Source: Lunularia cruciata (Eukaryota > Streptophyta > Marchantiopsida > Lunulariales > Lunulariaceae). Taken from it: a stretch of 64,000 bases of DNA. Positions 1 to 11,339 of the stretch are shown piece by piece (position 1 is the stretch's first letter; each line of letters opens with the position of its first letter). The notes below the pieces were generated by a model. The model was given only the letters and a program-made list of their open reading frames with translations, had not been told where the DNA came from and did not search any database. The translations under genes were made by a program, and so were the position numbers. The stretch is taken from the NCBI GenBank assembly GCA_948567375.1, contig OX419756.1, positions 20,961,001 to 21,025,000 of the forward strand, written 5' to 3'.

Positions 1-800
1 TTTGTGGCTCTCACACTCCTCATTCATTAGATCTAAACTCTGTAGAATTGACCCTTCCTCACAATGTCACTCAAACCTCTCAACAAGTATGTCACAGTCC
101 TCTGAAATTTTTCCTAATTTACTATAACTCCAAGGCGTCTCTCCCTCAAAACTTTCAGATCTTTTCATCAAGCCATTTGGCCCAGGCACCTTTCTATTTA
201 GCACATATATTTCAAATTTGGTTTGAAAACCACCCCCTTCACTTAAAATCTCATAACTCCTTGCGCAAGAATGATCTTTCTCCAATTTTTGTGTCAAAAG
301 GTAAGATATAATGCACTTAATTTTCTTGGAAAGTTTCAAAAACATCCATTGAAAATTGAAGAGATGGCAGACTTTGTACAACTTTCCATAGAGCATGCAA
401 GTGCAGGAATAGTTTACCCTATCCACTTACAAAAATTCTAGCTCATGCACAAAGTAGCTCTCTTAATAATTTTACGTGTGATAACTGAAAGATAATTCAA
501 GCTATCATGTGTAGAAATTTCAAGTCTAGATCTGAAACTTTAGATTTTGCCCAAAATCACCTTAACCTCCAAAATCTGCAATCCATCTCACACAATCTCT
601 CCAAATCCTATCATGAGTACAAGATATACAAAATCACCTCAAAAACATCATAATAAACTACAGGGTATACAAATGGTTCCAAGTTTTCTAACAGAAGTTC
701 CCCTAAAGTTCTCTCCAAGTGAGCTTTCATAACCTCCTTCTATCTAATATAGAATTGTGCGCAAAACATCATCTTGCCTTCTAGAGAGGTCCCAAAAATG
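1..800. other. AT-rich sequence without a recognisable gene
   Basis: Open frames on both strands are short, have no recognisable domain, and look like chance ORFs in AT-rich DNA. The stretch probably belongs to the old repeat layer, because the next 230 bases are an LTR fragment. No internal repeat or promoter stands out. Confidence 0.5.
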
Positions 801-810
801 GAACCAAAAA

Positions 811-1034
811 TGTGAGTCTGCCGGTCTCTCACTCAGGATGAACCTCTGATGGCTATTATGGTAGCACAACATGGACTAAGAAGGCAAAGAACCTCAACTC
901 CATCATACTCCTCCAAGGCTAACACTCCAAGACTCAAGATATTGCTCACTAGAGAACTCAATGAGAGAGAGATAGTCGCAAATGAAAGGATGATGAGTAC
1001 CTCCTCACCCCTAGTTTATATACTTGTGAAACTG
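811..1034 (-). repeat. Truncated solo LTR of family D
   Basis: This stretch is the reverse complement of the last ~225 bases of the D1 and D2 LTRs at 38.25-38.47 and 39.21-39.43 kb. Shared landmarks are a TATA-like tatataaac, a run of ctctctctc and the terminal gagagac-ccggc block. The U3 part is missing, so it is a fragment. An apparent 62-codon ORF here recurs antisense in D2 and is a by-product of LTR conservation, not a gene. Confidence 0.8.
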
Positions 1035-1075
1035 TGAATCTTTGAATCTACAAATCTGTGAATTTGTGAATCTGT
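1035..1075. repeat. Short tandem GTGAATCT-like repeat
   Basis: Several imperfect copies of ctgtgaatt/ctttgaatc follow each other directly at the junction between the D fragment and the family C LTR fragment. Replication slippage at an old junction would explain it. Confidence 0.5.
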
Positions 1076-1384
1076 AAGTTCATGAAGCAATGATTTTTGC
1101 CTTGCTTGTCACACCATTGCATATATTATAAAAGTGCAATGTAGCATTACTCATAGTATTGTTTTGTTGACTTGAGAGTAAATGTATCACTTAGGTCAAA
1201 GGCTCACAAGAGGATAGACTTGAAAGATTCCTTGGGTTAATTGTCCAGGGGTGAACCTATCTCTTAGTGAACCTACAATCACTAATCAGAATCTTGCCCA
1301 TAGTTCCTTCCCTAGCCAATTGAGAAGCCGGCTGCACAAGGATTGCCATGCTTTTTTCTCATTCTTATAGCATCTTGCACCTCC
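1070..1384 (+). repeat. LTR fragment of the outer gypsy element C
   Basis: It aligns by eye with 47500-47806. Shared blocks include the ccttgcttgt motif, the stretch around ggctcacaag/ggctcacaga, gggtgaacct, ccaattgaga and the terminal catagcatct-caca. The left copy is followed by gag-like coding sequence and the right copy closes the nested block, so the two are likely the 5' and 3' LTRs (U5 parts) of one element. Confidence 0.6.
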
Positions 1385-2159
1385 ACTATGGGTTGGTCCA
1401 ACCTCCACCCAAGATTTTAGCACTATTACTAGCTAATGTGTATGTGCTCTCTACTACTCTCTACAACTTGCTTGATGTGTTTATTCTACTCCATGCCGCG
1501 AGGACATTGTTGTTTTAAGTCTAGAGGAAGAATTACCTCTCAATTCTATAAGCAAGGCTATTTTCAATCCAAGGGAAGCATTGCATCCCATATCTACAAG
1601 TAATTTTGCTAAATTGCAAAGAAGACCTTTCATAGCAAGCACTTATGCCCGAGAAAACCCATTTGCACCAGTTCTACAATCTACAACTACACTAGCCTCT
1701 CCTTGGGTAACAATACCTTTATCAATTCTAGGATTCATGCAAATATTTTTCAATGGAATCAACCTTAGGTGGAGGAAAAAATTGTATACCTCCTAAAATA
1801 ATAATGTTCATCGAGCAAGAGGACTTTGAATCATTCATAAAAAAATTTAAGAATGATTGTATGGCACAAAATATTTTGGATGATATTGCCATGGCACAAC
1901 AAATTAGTCAATGTTTCATTGGTGTTATGCAACAATGGTTTAGTGGCCTAACCCTTGCCATGAGGACAAGTTACATGTTGATATGACTTGAAGGATCTTA
2001 TCAAGGTGACAAGAACAACGTAGGGACAAGATAAAAAAAATTTGCAAAGGACACAATCAAACCATACAAGCATTTATTCAAGGATTCTAATACATATTTT
2101 CACTGACCACACCAGCCCTAGATCTTACTATGGCTCTCAATTGGTTTAAGGATACATTA

Positions 2160-2683
2160 TGTAAAAGACTGAGACCGAGGAGAGAAATAAGAGAATGGGA
2201 ACTCACATAGGGACACTTGAATGTGGGGAAACTCCAAATGCCTAGCATGAGCTTTGGCTTTGGTATTTATAGGCAGCATAAAAGGCTCTTGAGAAGCTTC
2301 ACTTGAGCTGCTTTCTTAGAGTGCAAGCCAAGTTAACTTGGAAGCTTCTCAAGAAGCTTCCTTCTAGAAGTTGCTTACTTGGAATGCAAGCTAAGCTAGT
2401 TGGAAACTTATAGAAGCTTCTTTCTAGAAGCTGCTTACTTGGAATGCAAGCTAAGCTAGTTGGAAACTTATAGAAGCTTCTTTCTAGAAGGTGCTTACTT
2501 GGTATGCAAGCTAAGCTTATAGAAGCTTCCCTCTAGAAGCTACCTACTTGGAGTGCAAGTTAAGCTAGTCAAGAAGCTTCCCAAGAAGCTTCCTAGATAC
2601 TTCTGGAATATTCTAGGATAATTTGGCTTAATCTCTACTTTGTTAGCCTTACTAACTACGTTGCTAAACTCCATATTGTTACA
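2160..2683 (-). mobile_element. Solo LTR H with 5-bp target-site duplication
   Basis: The 524-bp unit starts TGTAAAAGACTG and ends ATTGTTACA on the + strand. Identical catta flanks lie at 2155-2159 and 2684-2688, a perfect 5-bp target-site duplication. A TATAAATA box on the minus strand (near 2260-2267) lies downstream of a tandem array on that strand, so LTR transcription reads towards lower coordinates. There is no internal region, so it is a solo LTR left by LTR-LTR recombination, inserted in the gag of element C. Confidence 0.88.
2343..2600. promoter_or_regulatory. 60-bp tandem array of heat-shock-element-like palindromes in the H LTR
   Basis: Units begin at about 2352, 2411 and 2471 with an exact 60-bp period across 2341-2520, with degenerate units on either side. 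Each unit carries GAAGCTTC (GAAnnTTC) followed after one base by TTCTAGAA (TTCnnGAA). These are the two inverted forms of the heat-shock factor module nGAAn. The array lies upstream of the TATA box in the minus-strand sense of the LTR, where enhancers sit. Heat responsiveness is an inference; the pairs are not one continuous nGAAnnTTCnnGAAn array. Confidence 0.6.
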
Positions 2684-3932
2684 CATTACTTGAGGACATT
2701 CAAATATTCCTCATATATAACAAAGATACTACACTAGCTAAGACATTCAAGGAAGGACAATGTTGAGCTCAAGCTAACTAGCAGGACATGGCCTTGTCTG
2801 ACTTCTACTTTATAATACCAGGATTCAAAGGGAACATAAGGCATAATCTCTATGTTGCAACGCAATGATTCCATCAACCAAATTATTTCTATAGAGGAAC
2901 TTATGCAATTGCGTCGATGCTTGTATATGATCATATGCCCATAGTTGTGCTAGTTTGCATAGTGCCTCTTGTAGCTCCTCCGGCTCTATCAGTACTATCC
3001 ATGCTTGTAGCTACCAGTATTCCCACAATAAACATCAAGATAGATAACATCTTGATGAAGTTAGAACAAATGGAGAATCTTTACCTAGCATAATAGCCTC
3101 AAGAGAGAATCTAATTAACATTATTGCCACAAGAGAGATCTCTTGTACATGTTGCCTGGAATTGGGGCTTAATAATGATCAATGTGCTATGCTAGACATT
3201 CCAAATTACTCTATCTATTGTAGAAAACATGGACACATAATGTACTATACTTCAAAGGCACCAAGAGCCTCAAGAAGAAAGAGCACATATTGTGGAAATT
3301 TTCCCACAACACAACTACTACAAAAGCACTTGCAAGATCCACCTTTCCAAGGGGAAGAAGAAATGGACAAGGTAGAGGATCACTCAGACCTGATATATGT
3401 TATTACATTTCTAGTGAGAATCAATATAAAAACCAATGTCCTAGCAAGCTTGCACATTGTGCAATTTGTTCCAAAGCACATACTATGGAAAAACAACCAA
3501 AATTTTGGAATTTTATCACTCAAGCACAAGGACCATGGGTATAGAATAACCCATAGATTAATAGTGGTCTTAATGGGACTGCGTATTTCATCATGATTGA
3601 AGAAAATTCCCCTAGGGGAACAATAGTGTCAACCAATGAAGGTGCTATTACAAAAGAAAATATGTTCCTCATACCACATGAAAACACTTTTGTAGCACTT
3701 GGCCTAGGCAAAAATTCTAATTTTGAGAGCTATTCCTCTAGAAGTTTGAATGAAGAAACCATGTGGGATGAAACTCCTTACCCCGCTTTGGAAATGTATA
3801 AGGCCGCAATTCTTGTGTTTGATACTCTAGCAAAGCAACCACTACCTTTTTTCAACCATGACTATGACATTATAACTAACTTAGCTAATATCAAAGCCAA
3901 TATCACTATCAAGAAGCTATAAAGTATCCCTT

Positions 3933-4385
3933 ATGGTGCACAAGAAATTGCAAAACTTCCTAACAAAGGAACAACCCGTAGTAAGCCTTCAAAGTTTGCT
4001 GACTGAGAATGTTATCCCACAAGGACCTACTCTCATAGACATACCACACATTAAAAATATGGGAATTCTACACACCACCTCTGTAGATACAATTCCCAAT
4101 GATCATCATATGTTCTACACTAAGGTCCACAATCCAAAAATTCTTGTAACAATCCAAGAGAGTGTTATTCCAAACTGTCACATTGAGTCTGGATCCTTGG
4201 TGAAAATAATGACAAAAGGTGTAGTGAAAATCTTGGGATTGAAGGGTGTAGTTAAGACTTCTCCCATCTTCCAAATAGCTGATGGGAGAAGATATTGCCA
4301 TCTTGGATTGTTGTGCAATATCCTTATACTAATCGGTGAGCAAACCTTCTTGGTCAACTACTTGATAGTGGATACACCACCCTAA
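3933..4385 (+). pseudogene. Decayed retropepsin (element C protease)
   Basis: The 150-codon frame contains an IESGSLVKIMT-like stretch where active retropepsins have the catalytic D-S/T-G, so the aspartate has become glutamate. Downstream is FQIADGRR and a Leu/Ile-rich segment ending FLVNYLIVDTPP, which parallels the second half of gypsy proteases (compare the F element protease at 24.0-23.9 kb). It follows gag and precedes RT on the same strand. It would be inactive. Confidence 0.65.
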
Positions 4386-5500
4386 TGCAATCTCCACCAC
4401 TCTTAAGAGTTCCATGGATATTGGATGTTGATATTGTCACTTCCTAGCAAACTAGTAAGTTGGTCTTCAAAAAGAAATCAAACCATATTGTAGTTTTGAT
4501 AAACCCAATTGAGCTTAAGTCAAATTTGATGATGAAGGAGAACCAAGTTTCAACATTGATGCATGGAGCTCTACTCACACTAATAATGATGAGGAAATTG
4601 CAAAATCTATTGCTTATTTTCTATTTATAAGCAAAGAAGATAAGAGCAATCATGCCTCACTTGCAGTGTTAAGAGTCAGAAAATCATACAGCCATAGCCT
4701 TGTTCTTCCACTATGGCCAAGAAATGTTCTTGGCATGAATGCTTCCATGGGCCCAGATGATATTTCTTCATATTAAGAGGATGGTACCTATAGGTTTGAT
4801 GATGGACTTTTGCACCAAACAATGTTTCCATTGCCTTATACACGGGAACATAATCACAAAATTGCACCTACTTCTTGTTTCTACATCAAGGATTGACATT
4901 GACTAGCAAGACAAGGAGTCAGATGAGGAATCTATTCATCCCAATGGTCTTATCCATGATGATAGTCTTATCTCTTGAGAGAAGAAAGGAAGTCCTATAC
5001 ATGCAACAAAATTGCTCCAACTATTATTGTTGATGATAGTTCTCCATCTTAATTGCTCAAAAACACTTTGAAACAAGTACTTGTCGTCATTGAGGATCCT
5101 ATGAGGAAACCCACTACGCAGATTGGAAAAGAACATGAGGTTTTTCATAATTTGTGATTGAGGATAGACTACAATGATACTTTTTTGAGAAAACCCTAAA
5201 GTAGTTGTTTGAAACCGTCCCTCTCTACTTGTAGGTCGTGGATGAGTTTCAAGATCTTGAAATCTCATGAATAGATGAGGCACCTAAATATTTCAATACT
5301 AGAACCAATTTCTGGTCAAGGGTCACCTATGAAGACCTCTTCTAAGAATTTTGAGATGTTTTTGCCTATGATTACGTGGAACTTTTGATTGTTGATCACA
5401 AATGTGCCATCATTGAATCTTATTCTATTTAGACATGGTTCCAATCAAATCCAAGCTATATAGGTTGAACTACACCTACTCTCAGAAAGTGCTAAAAAAC
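4386..5500 (+). pseudogene. Protease-to-RT linker of element C, heavily decayed
   Basis: No frame is open for long. The stretch lies between protease and RT of element C on the + strand and has the expected length for the linker and N-terminal RT region. No domain is visible in it. The 115-codon minus-strand frame at 4936-5283 shows no family features. Confidence 0.4.
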
Positions 5501-5522
5501 TAGAAAAAAATTCTAAAGTGAC

Positions 5523-6260
5523 ATGTTCATTTATCCCATAGGGAAAAAATGGGCCTCTTCAATCTTGGTGGTCCTAAAAAAAGATACGAGAAAGGTGCAA
5601 ATTTGTATGGACTTTGGGAAGTTGAATGCTCAAACCATCCTAGACTTCTTTTTAATCTCATTGAAAGATACATTACTATACAAGGTGGCCCATAGAAAAT
5701 GGTCCCCATCCATGAATGGGTGCTCTAACTACAACCATATTGTCATTGCTCAATAAGACCAATACAAAACTACTTTTGTCAAGGAGTGGGGTACCTATGC
5801 TTATTGGGTGATTCTCTTTGGGTTGTAGAATGCTCCCACAACTTTCGAATGCTAAATAATGAACTCCTTGGCATAATAAGTAAGGACATGCAACTATATC
5901 TTGATGATATATGGATGCATATTTCCCACAATGATCATATTAGCATGCTACCAGCCATTCTGCATATTTGTGGGCAAGTCAAGATTTCTCTAAACCCCAA
6001 AAGTGCTAATTTTCCAGCTCTTGTGGACGTCTCCTGAGTTTACCTAGTCTGTGAAAATGGCATAATGATGGACCCCAAGAAGATTCAATTCATTAAAGAG
6101 TTTCTTGTACCAAAGACCATGCGTAAACTTAAACGCTTTGTAGGCTACACGAGATATTACAAGAGCTCTATCTACATGTATGCTAAGATAGCTTCTACAA
6201 TGATTGGCTTACTACATGCCACAATCAAATTTTTTTGTTGAGGCTCCAAGCTCTCTATAG
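5523..6260 (+). pseudogene. Decayed gypsy reverse transcriptase (element C)
   Basis: Recognisable RT blocks occur in order: a VVLKKDTRKVQICMDFGKLN stretch (motif around KIRVCVDYRKLN), QYKTTFVKEWGTYAYW (KTTFVTEWGTYAY), and LYLDDIWMH, where YLDD matches the catalytic YxDD. A MDPKKIQFIKEF...LKRFVGYTRYY stretch at 6065-6170 is the connection to RNase H. Stops at 5755 and 6037 and frame changes break it. Similarity breaks off at about 6260, just before copia-like LTR sequence. Confidence 0.75.
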
Positions 6261-6331
6261 GTGTGATCTAGTTCCTGATTTGACTAAACTAGTATAGCAT
6301 TGCGTTCACACTTAGTACACTTGTTACAAAG

Positions 6332-6506
6332 TTAGTTAGAAAACTACCGCCTATGTGGCACATTAGGTCCTTGGCCTACCCTACTTTGTAGGTAGTGATT
6401 TTTTTATAGATTGTTATATAATCTAGGGGGTCTTGCCTACCTAGATCATCCTCTTGGTTTATCTCCACTCTCTCTCTCTCTTGCATGTGCTACAAGTTTC
6501 TTGACA
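6332..6506 (+). repeat. Possible short copia LTR
   Basis: The segment runs from TGTTACAAAGTTAG to ...TTCTTGACA and contains a TATA-like ttatataatc and a long CT tract. It is followed directly by tgctattagagtg, which resembles the initiator-Met primer-binding site tggtatcagagc with several changes. A copia gag start lies downstream once A1 is removed. No matching 3' LTR was found, so the boundaries are tentative. Confidence 0.4.
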
Positions 6507-7060
6507 TGCTATTAGAGTGATAGGGAGCATGGAGAGCCTTGCATGCATGCTGATGCTAGGCAAGCTAGAGAAGTGCAGCTTGGAGAGAGAAATAGTTGTT
6601 GTAGTGCAATAGCAACACATGCTACTAAACCCAAAGTTTCATTTGCCAGAAGACGGTGAAGAGTTGTGGCAATAGTATACCTTGTCAAAACTTCTAGTGT
6701 GTTTTTGAGGCCCAATATCATTGTTTTAACCAAAATAATATCACCCAGCCCATTAAGAGCTATCTTGTATAGAAGGCTCAGATTAGTTGCCCACCAAATT
6801 TTTGCACAATTGGAGCTATTGATGATTGATTTTTTGAAGGCAATTATCTTTCAAACTACAACTCCATAGATTCCCTATGTAGGAAATAATACTCATATTC
6901 CATGCCTTCAAACTCAGAAATCCCAATTTTCTTGGAGATTCTTGGCATGTTGTGCCCCTGATCATTGTTGCAAATGTCACTTTCTATCAGTTCTACTTTG
7001 AACACGTGTCTTTCTTGTTCCTTATGATAAATTTTGGGCTTCTTGTCCTTTGGGGATCAA
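6507..7060 (+). other. Leader of the copia element, noncoding
   Basis: It lies between the copia-like primer-binding site and the insertion point of A1. Removing A1 and one atcaa repeat joins it to 13665, about 120 bases before a copia gag ATG. No coding potential is seen. Confidence 0.4.
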
Positions 7061-7796
7061 TGTAATACTCCAAGGACAAGAGAAGAGAGAAAACACAGAT
7101 TGCACACTCAAACATTCGATGCCCCAAGGGAGCACCTTCTCTTTATTATATAGACAAAGAGGATCTCTTCCAAGGAAGCTCCACCATAGGATTAGGGACA
7201 CAGATAGGTGACATGTCAGCAAGCTCCACCCTTGGATTTCTTACTTAGATGGGTGACCTGTCTGGTCTAGGTCCTATCTGGTTGGTCAAACAAGCTTTGA
7301 CCGGAAGGAATCTTTTAGGGAATCTTCCTGTAGGAATCTTAGAATCATGTGAGTAAGGTACCGTTGGAAAGCTCTCGACGAGACAAAGCAGGGGGGGAAG
7401 GCCAGCTGTTCCTCTGTTGGGGGGGGGATCCGCACATTTTGGAGGCCTAATTCATCCGTTTAGGCCTTCGAAATTGCCTTCAAAGATTTCAAGCATATTT
7501 CGGTTCCTACTCTATTAGTAGAAGTCCCCTTTTGGTGATACCTCTTTCTGATCTGTTTAGTCCATCATGTGTAACATCCTTCCCGATGTTACCAAACCAA
7601 TTCTCACCTTTAAATCATATGTCTAGCTATTGGTTCTAAGGTTCTCAAGTCTATTTTGGTTTCTGCCCTATTAGTAGAAGTACTCTTTTGGTGATACTTC
7701 TATCTGATCTATTTTGACCATCATGTATAAAATCATTCTAGATGTTACCAAACCAAATTTCACATCTAGATCATATGGCTAACCCTTGGTATTACA
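7061..7796 (-). repeat. A1 3' LTR
   Basis: It starts TGTAATACTCC and ends ATTACA, a 6-bp terminal inverted repeat. Because the element is on the minus strand, this copy is the 3' LTR. Its right half is a tandem duplication of about 157 bp (units starting near 7501 and 7658), each unit with ctattagtagaag, ttttggtgata and gatgttaccaaacc. Confidence 0.93.
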
Positions 7797-7811
7797 GACC
7801 TCTCTCCTTTT
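7797..7811 (-). other. A1 polypurine tract
   Basis: On the minus strand the sequence before the 3' LTR reads aaaaggagagaggtc. This is the usual place and composition of the primer for plus-strand DNA synthesis. Confidence 0.75.
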
Positions 7812-7836
7812 AAGATGCAACATCCTCGTTGTGCAA

Positions 7837-8676
7837 TTATTGCTCAAATGCTTGCACCAACACCGGTGCATGTGCCAAATTGGCAGCGGGTTCCCAGGTT
7901 GCTTCATAGAGGGGGTAACCTTTCCATTGTACTAGATATTCCACCCGCGGATGGCGAGTACCACGCATGCGCTTTTGGAGAATCTGCTCCACTTCATATT
8001 CCTCTGTGCCATCAATGAGTGTCGGACAAGGTCGAATGTCATGTGTGGAAGGACCTTGGCCTGATCGGGGAGCATATCTGCATAGTAGGGAGACATGGAA
8101 CACTAGGTGGATCTTCATGTGTGGTGGTAGCTCAAGGTGATAGGCCACAGCGCCGATGTGACAAAGAATCGAGAAAGGCCCAATAAAACGAGGTCTGAGC
8201 TTACGAGATCCAACTAATGTGAGGTTGGTTGTCGATAGCCACACTTGATCCCCAACATTGAACTCCATGTGCCTTTGGTGTGCATCAGCATACTGCTTTT
8301 GTCGATTTTGTGCAATCTGTAACCTGTGCTTAGTGCTCTCCACACCTTGTTGGATTCTAGAAACAAATGTGTTGACTGCATCAACCTTGGTAGTCACTGG
8401 ACGGATCTTCATCAAGCTAGAAGGTGTGAAGGGATGCTCACCATACATGAGGAAGAATGGAGTGACTTGAGTGGACACATTCACTGAATTGTTGTAAGTG
8501 AATTCCACCAACGGTAATAGGGTGTCCCACCTCTCTTGCTCTTCTAAGGTGAAGCCGCGTAACATGTCTTCAATTGTGCGATTTGCCCCCTTGGTTTGGC
8601 CATCTGTTTGTGGGTGGTAAGCTGTGGACATGGCCAACTTGGTTTTGAAGAAACCAAAGAGTGTTTGCCAAAACAA
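7837..8676 (-). pseudogene. A1 integrase C-terminal half with chromodomain
   Basis: The frame of 279 codons begins in the integrase core ([10 protein letters not shown]) and runs through the gypsy GPY/F-like region (KLRPRFIGPFSI) to a C-terminal chromodomain at about residues 225-275 (EEYEVEQILQKR, VEYLVQWKGY, ATWEPAANL). Aromatic residues expected to form the methyl-lysine cage are partly visible (Y, W, W). The conserved catalytic Glu of the DDE triad, expected in TDGQTER, is Lys here (QTKGANR). The preceding integrase half is in a different frame. Chromodomains direct integration to heterochromatin in this family. Confidence 0.9.
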
Positions 8677-10178
8677 ACTGGTGAATTAGGTACCTCTATC
8701 GGTGATGAGTACACTAGACAAGCCTGGTGAGCAAAGACTGCATCTAAGTATAGTTGAGCTAGTTGTGGAGCGGTCACCTCCTTGGTGGTAGGGCGTACAT
8801 GAATCATTTTGCTGAGCCGGTCCACAAAGACCACAATGGAGTCAAACCCTGAGGTGGTCTTGGGTAATTCACAGACGAGATCCATACTCACTTGTTCCCA
8901 ACGTTGGGTAGGAGTGGGGAGAGGTTGAAGGAGCCCTACAGGAGCTTGATTAGAAGCTTTGTTCTGTTGACAAAGTAGGCAGCTACGCACATAGTCCATC
9001 ACGTCGTTGCTCATCTTGGGCCAATAGTAATGGCGCTTGACTACATCCAAGGTCTTGTCCACTCCGGCATGAGCTGCAATGGCCGAATCATGATATTCTG
9101 CTAGAATGGTGGTGCGTAATTCTGGGACATTTGGGATCCATAATCTACCATCCCAAAAGGTGAGTCCTTGGGTGCTGGTGACGCCTTTGGACGATTGTGC
9201 TTTGACAATCTGTGGATCAGGTTTTGTAGCAGCTAGAATCTCTTGCCAGACTTCAAGGTTAATCTTAACCTCTACCACCAAGTTGTTGGCCATTGGCATG
9301 CGGGTGAATGCATCTGCAAGTTGGTTCTTACCTTCCACGTAGGTGATTGTCATGTTAAAGCGTTGTCGCCACTCTGCCCACCGAATTTGGCAATGAGATA
9401 GATCCTTTTGCATCTCGAGGTAGACTAGAGGTTTGTGGTCTGTCTCTACTACAAATGCCTTCTCGCCCATGTAGTGCTTCCAATGCTTGGTTGCTAGAAC
9501 GATGGCCAGCTCTTCTTGTTTTGTGGTGTGGTAGTTGCGCTCTACCGGTAACAACTTTCGAGAGAAATATGCAATTGGATGCCATCCGTCATGCCACTCT
9601 TGTTGTAGGATTGCTCCTATGGCTACGCCTGATGCATCTGTAGCCAACTTGATTGGACGTTTTGGGTCATACCACTTCAAGATTGGTGCATGTAGCAAGG
9701 CGGCCTTCAATTTTTGAAAGGCCAACTCTTGTGTTGTTCCCCATGTCCACTTCTTCTCCTTGCCAAGTAGTGCCGTTAAAGGTTGTGCAACCTTGGAGAA
9801 GTCCTTGACAAATCTACGATAGAATCCCGTCAACCCCAAGAAGCTCTTAAGTTGAGTCTGATCTTCTGGGGCACTCCATTTTTGAATGACCTCTATTTTA
9901 TCTGTCAATACTTGAATGCCCTCTGCACTTACTCTATGCCCTAAGTAGTCTACTTCAGACTTGCCAAACTCACACTTTGAGATTTTGGCGTACAATTGAT
10001 TCTGTCTTAGATTCTGGAGGACCTCTTGTAGATGTTGTTTGTGTTTTGTCATTGTGCTACTATATACTAAGATATCATCCAAGAAGACGATAACAGACTT
10101 ATCCAAGTATGGACAAAATATGTCATTCATTAGACTCATGAAAGTGGCAGGCACATTGGTGAGGCCAAAAGGCATCAC
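8544..10178 (-). pseudogene. A1 RT, RNase H and integrase N-terminal half
   Basis: The 544-codon frame starts in RT at [12 protein letters not shown] and has FLDDILVYS for the catalytic xxDD. It continues through [12 protein letters not shown], RNase H ([26 protein letters not shown]), the integrase zinc-binding region (H...H...CLLCQQ) and the first integrase core Asp in [10 protein letters not shown]. After [12 protein letters not shown] the frame drifts into unrelated text from about 8700, so a frameshift separates it from the integrase C-terminus. It is in the right order with its neighbours. Confidence 0.9.
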
Positions 10179-10205
10179 AAGATACTCAAAGTGGCCATAC
10201 CTGGT

Positions 10206-10907
10206 TCAAAAGGCAGTTTTATACACATCCTCCTCTACAATTCGGATTTGATTGTAACCGCTCCGCAAGTCCAGTTTGGTGAAGTATCTCGCTCCATGGA
10301 GTTGATCAAACAAGTCATCCATGCGAGGTAAGGGGTATTTGTTCTTCATTGTTTGCTGATTGAGACCCTGATAGTCAATGCACATGCGCATTGTACCATC
10401 TTTCTTCTTCACAAACAAGACAGGGGCCCCATATGGTGATACGCTAGGTTGGATGAACCCTTTCTGTAGCATCTCCTCAATTTGAGTCTTACACTCCTCC
10501 AACTCATGAGGTGATAGGCGATATGGGGCCTTACAAGGAGGTGTCTTCCCCGGGAGTGTCTCTATTTTGTTATCTACTCGCCTTTTAGGTGGTAATCTTG
10601 AGGGTAGATCACCGGGAAAGACATCTTGAAACTCATCCAACACAGCCTTCAATTTCTCCGGAATTTGTCCAGCGAGTTGTGCACTCTGGATTTCTCTTAT
10701 AAGACCCATAAAACATCTATCGGTCTTACAGACAGTTGTTGTCCCTACGACATATAGAGGCAGTTTCTGCTTGTGTGATTTTTCTTTAACCCCAATGATT
10801 GACCATTGGTGGGTTCTCACTACTTTCTTCCTCCAATCCACCATTGGGTTGTACTGCTCCATCCATGGCATGCCTAAAATTGCATCATAACGGGCTAACT
10901 GTATCAC
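10206..10907 (-). pseudogene. A1 RT N-terminal part and protease tail
   Basis: The frame starts with the end of the protease ([15 protein letters not shown], the conserved ILGMPW) and runs into RT motifs: [55 protein letters not shown] stop after YKTAF at 10206 interrupts the expected [13 protein letters not shown] block. The rest of RT follows at 10178. Confidence 0.9.
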
Positions 10908-10952
10908 TCGCCACTCAATTGCTTCCTGATATTCTCCTACAAAGAGGGTTAC

Positions 10953-11243
10953 CTATCTAGGTAATGATTCAATCCTCTCTGTTTGCCCATTTGGTAACTC
11001 TACTTCTTCACTTCCATCTCTCTCTAGATCCATTCCCAATCTTATTGCGACAGAGCGAGACAAGAAATTCTCTGTTGCTCCTGGATCTATTAATACTCTC
11101 ACTTGATTACCTTCTAAGATTCCATTCACAACAATCAGTTGAGAGGTTGCCTTTCGGGCTCTTTGCACATTATTCTTCTTCCTTCCCTCGCTTCTCTGCT
11201 TCCTTATTGAGCCAGTAAGGCCGCGAGGTACATTTACTAGCAA
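10953..11243 (-). pseudogene. A1 protease
   Basis: The frame includes VLIDPGATENFLS, which matches the retropepsin active-site stretch LIDSGATxNF except that Pro replaces Ser/Thr after the catalytic Asp. It lies between the gag zinc knuckle and RT. The change at the active site would probably impair cleavage. Confidence 0.85.
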
Positions 11244-11339
11244 TCTTTATTTTCCGAAGTGGTTTCCACCTCCTCCTCTTCAATGTGCCTCTCCATGTTG
11301 TTCAAAGATCGCCTGTACGAAGGCCAAGGGCCTCTAGGG

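Larger units (their letters stand above)
1753..3560 (+). pseudogene. Decayed gypsy gag (element C), split by solo LTR H
   Basis: Gag-like text begins near 1753 with an IIMFIEQEDFESFIKKF-type stretch and a W-rich capsid-like segment to 1986, and continues in other frames. It is interrupted by solo LTR H at 2160-2683. Around 3290-3480 it shows Cys/His clusters (CYY...CPSKLAHCAIC) resembling degenerate zinc knuckles preceded by an Arg/Gly-rich stretch, as in a nucleocapsid region. There are many stops and frameshifts. The order gag, protease, RT on one strand supports a Ty3/gypsy origin. The exact lineage is unclear; the protease and RT look closest to Athila/Tat-type elements. Confidence 0.6.

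Noticed and set aside
849-1037. 62-codon ORF that recurs at 39181-39393
   Set aside because: Both lie antisense to the family D LTR ends; similarity reflects the repeated LTR, not a gene.
7022-7222. Repeated 60-66-codon ORFs at 7022 and 12901
   Set aside because: They lie inside the two A1 LTR copies and have no protein features.
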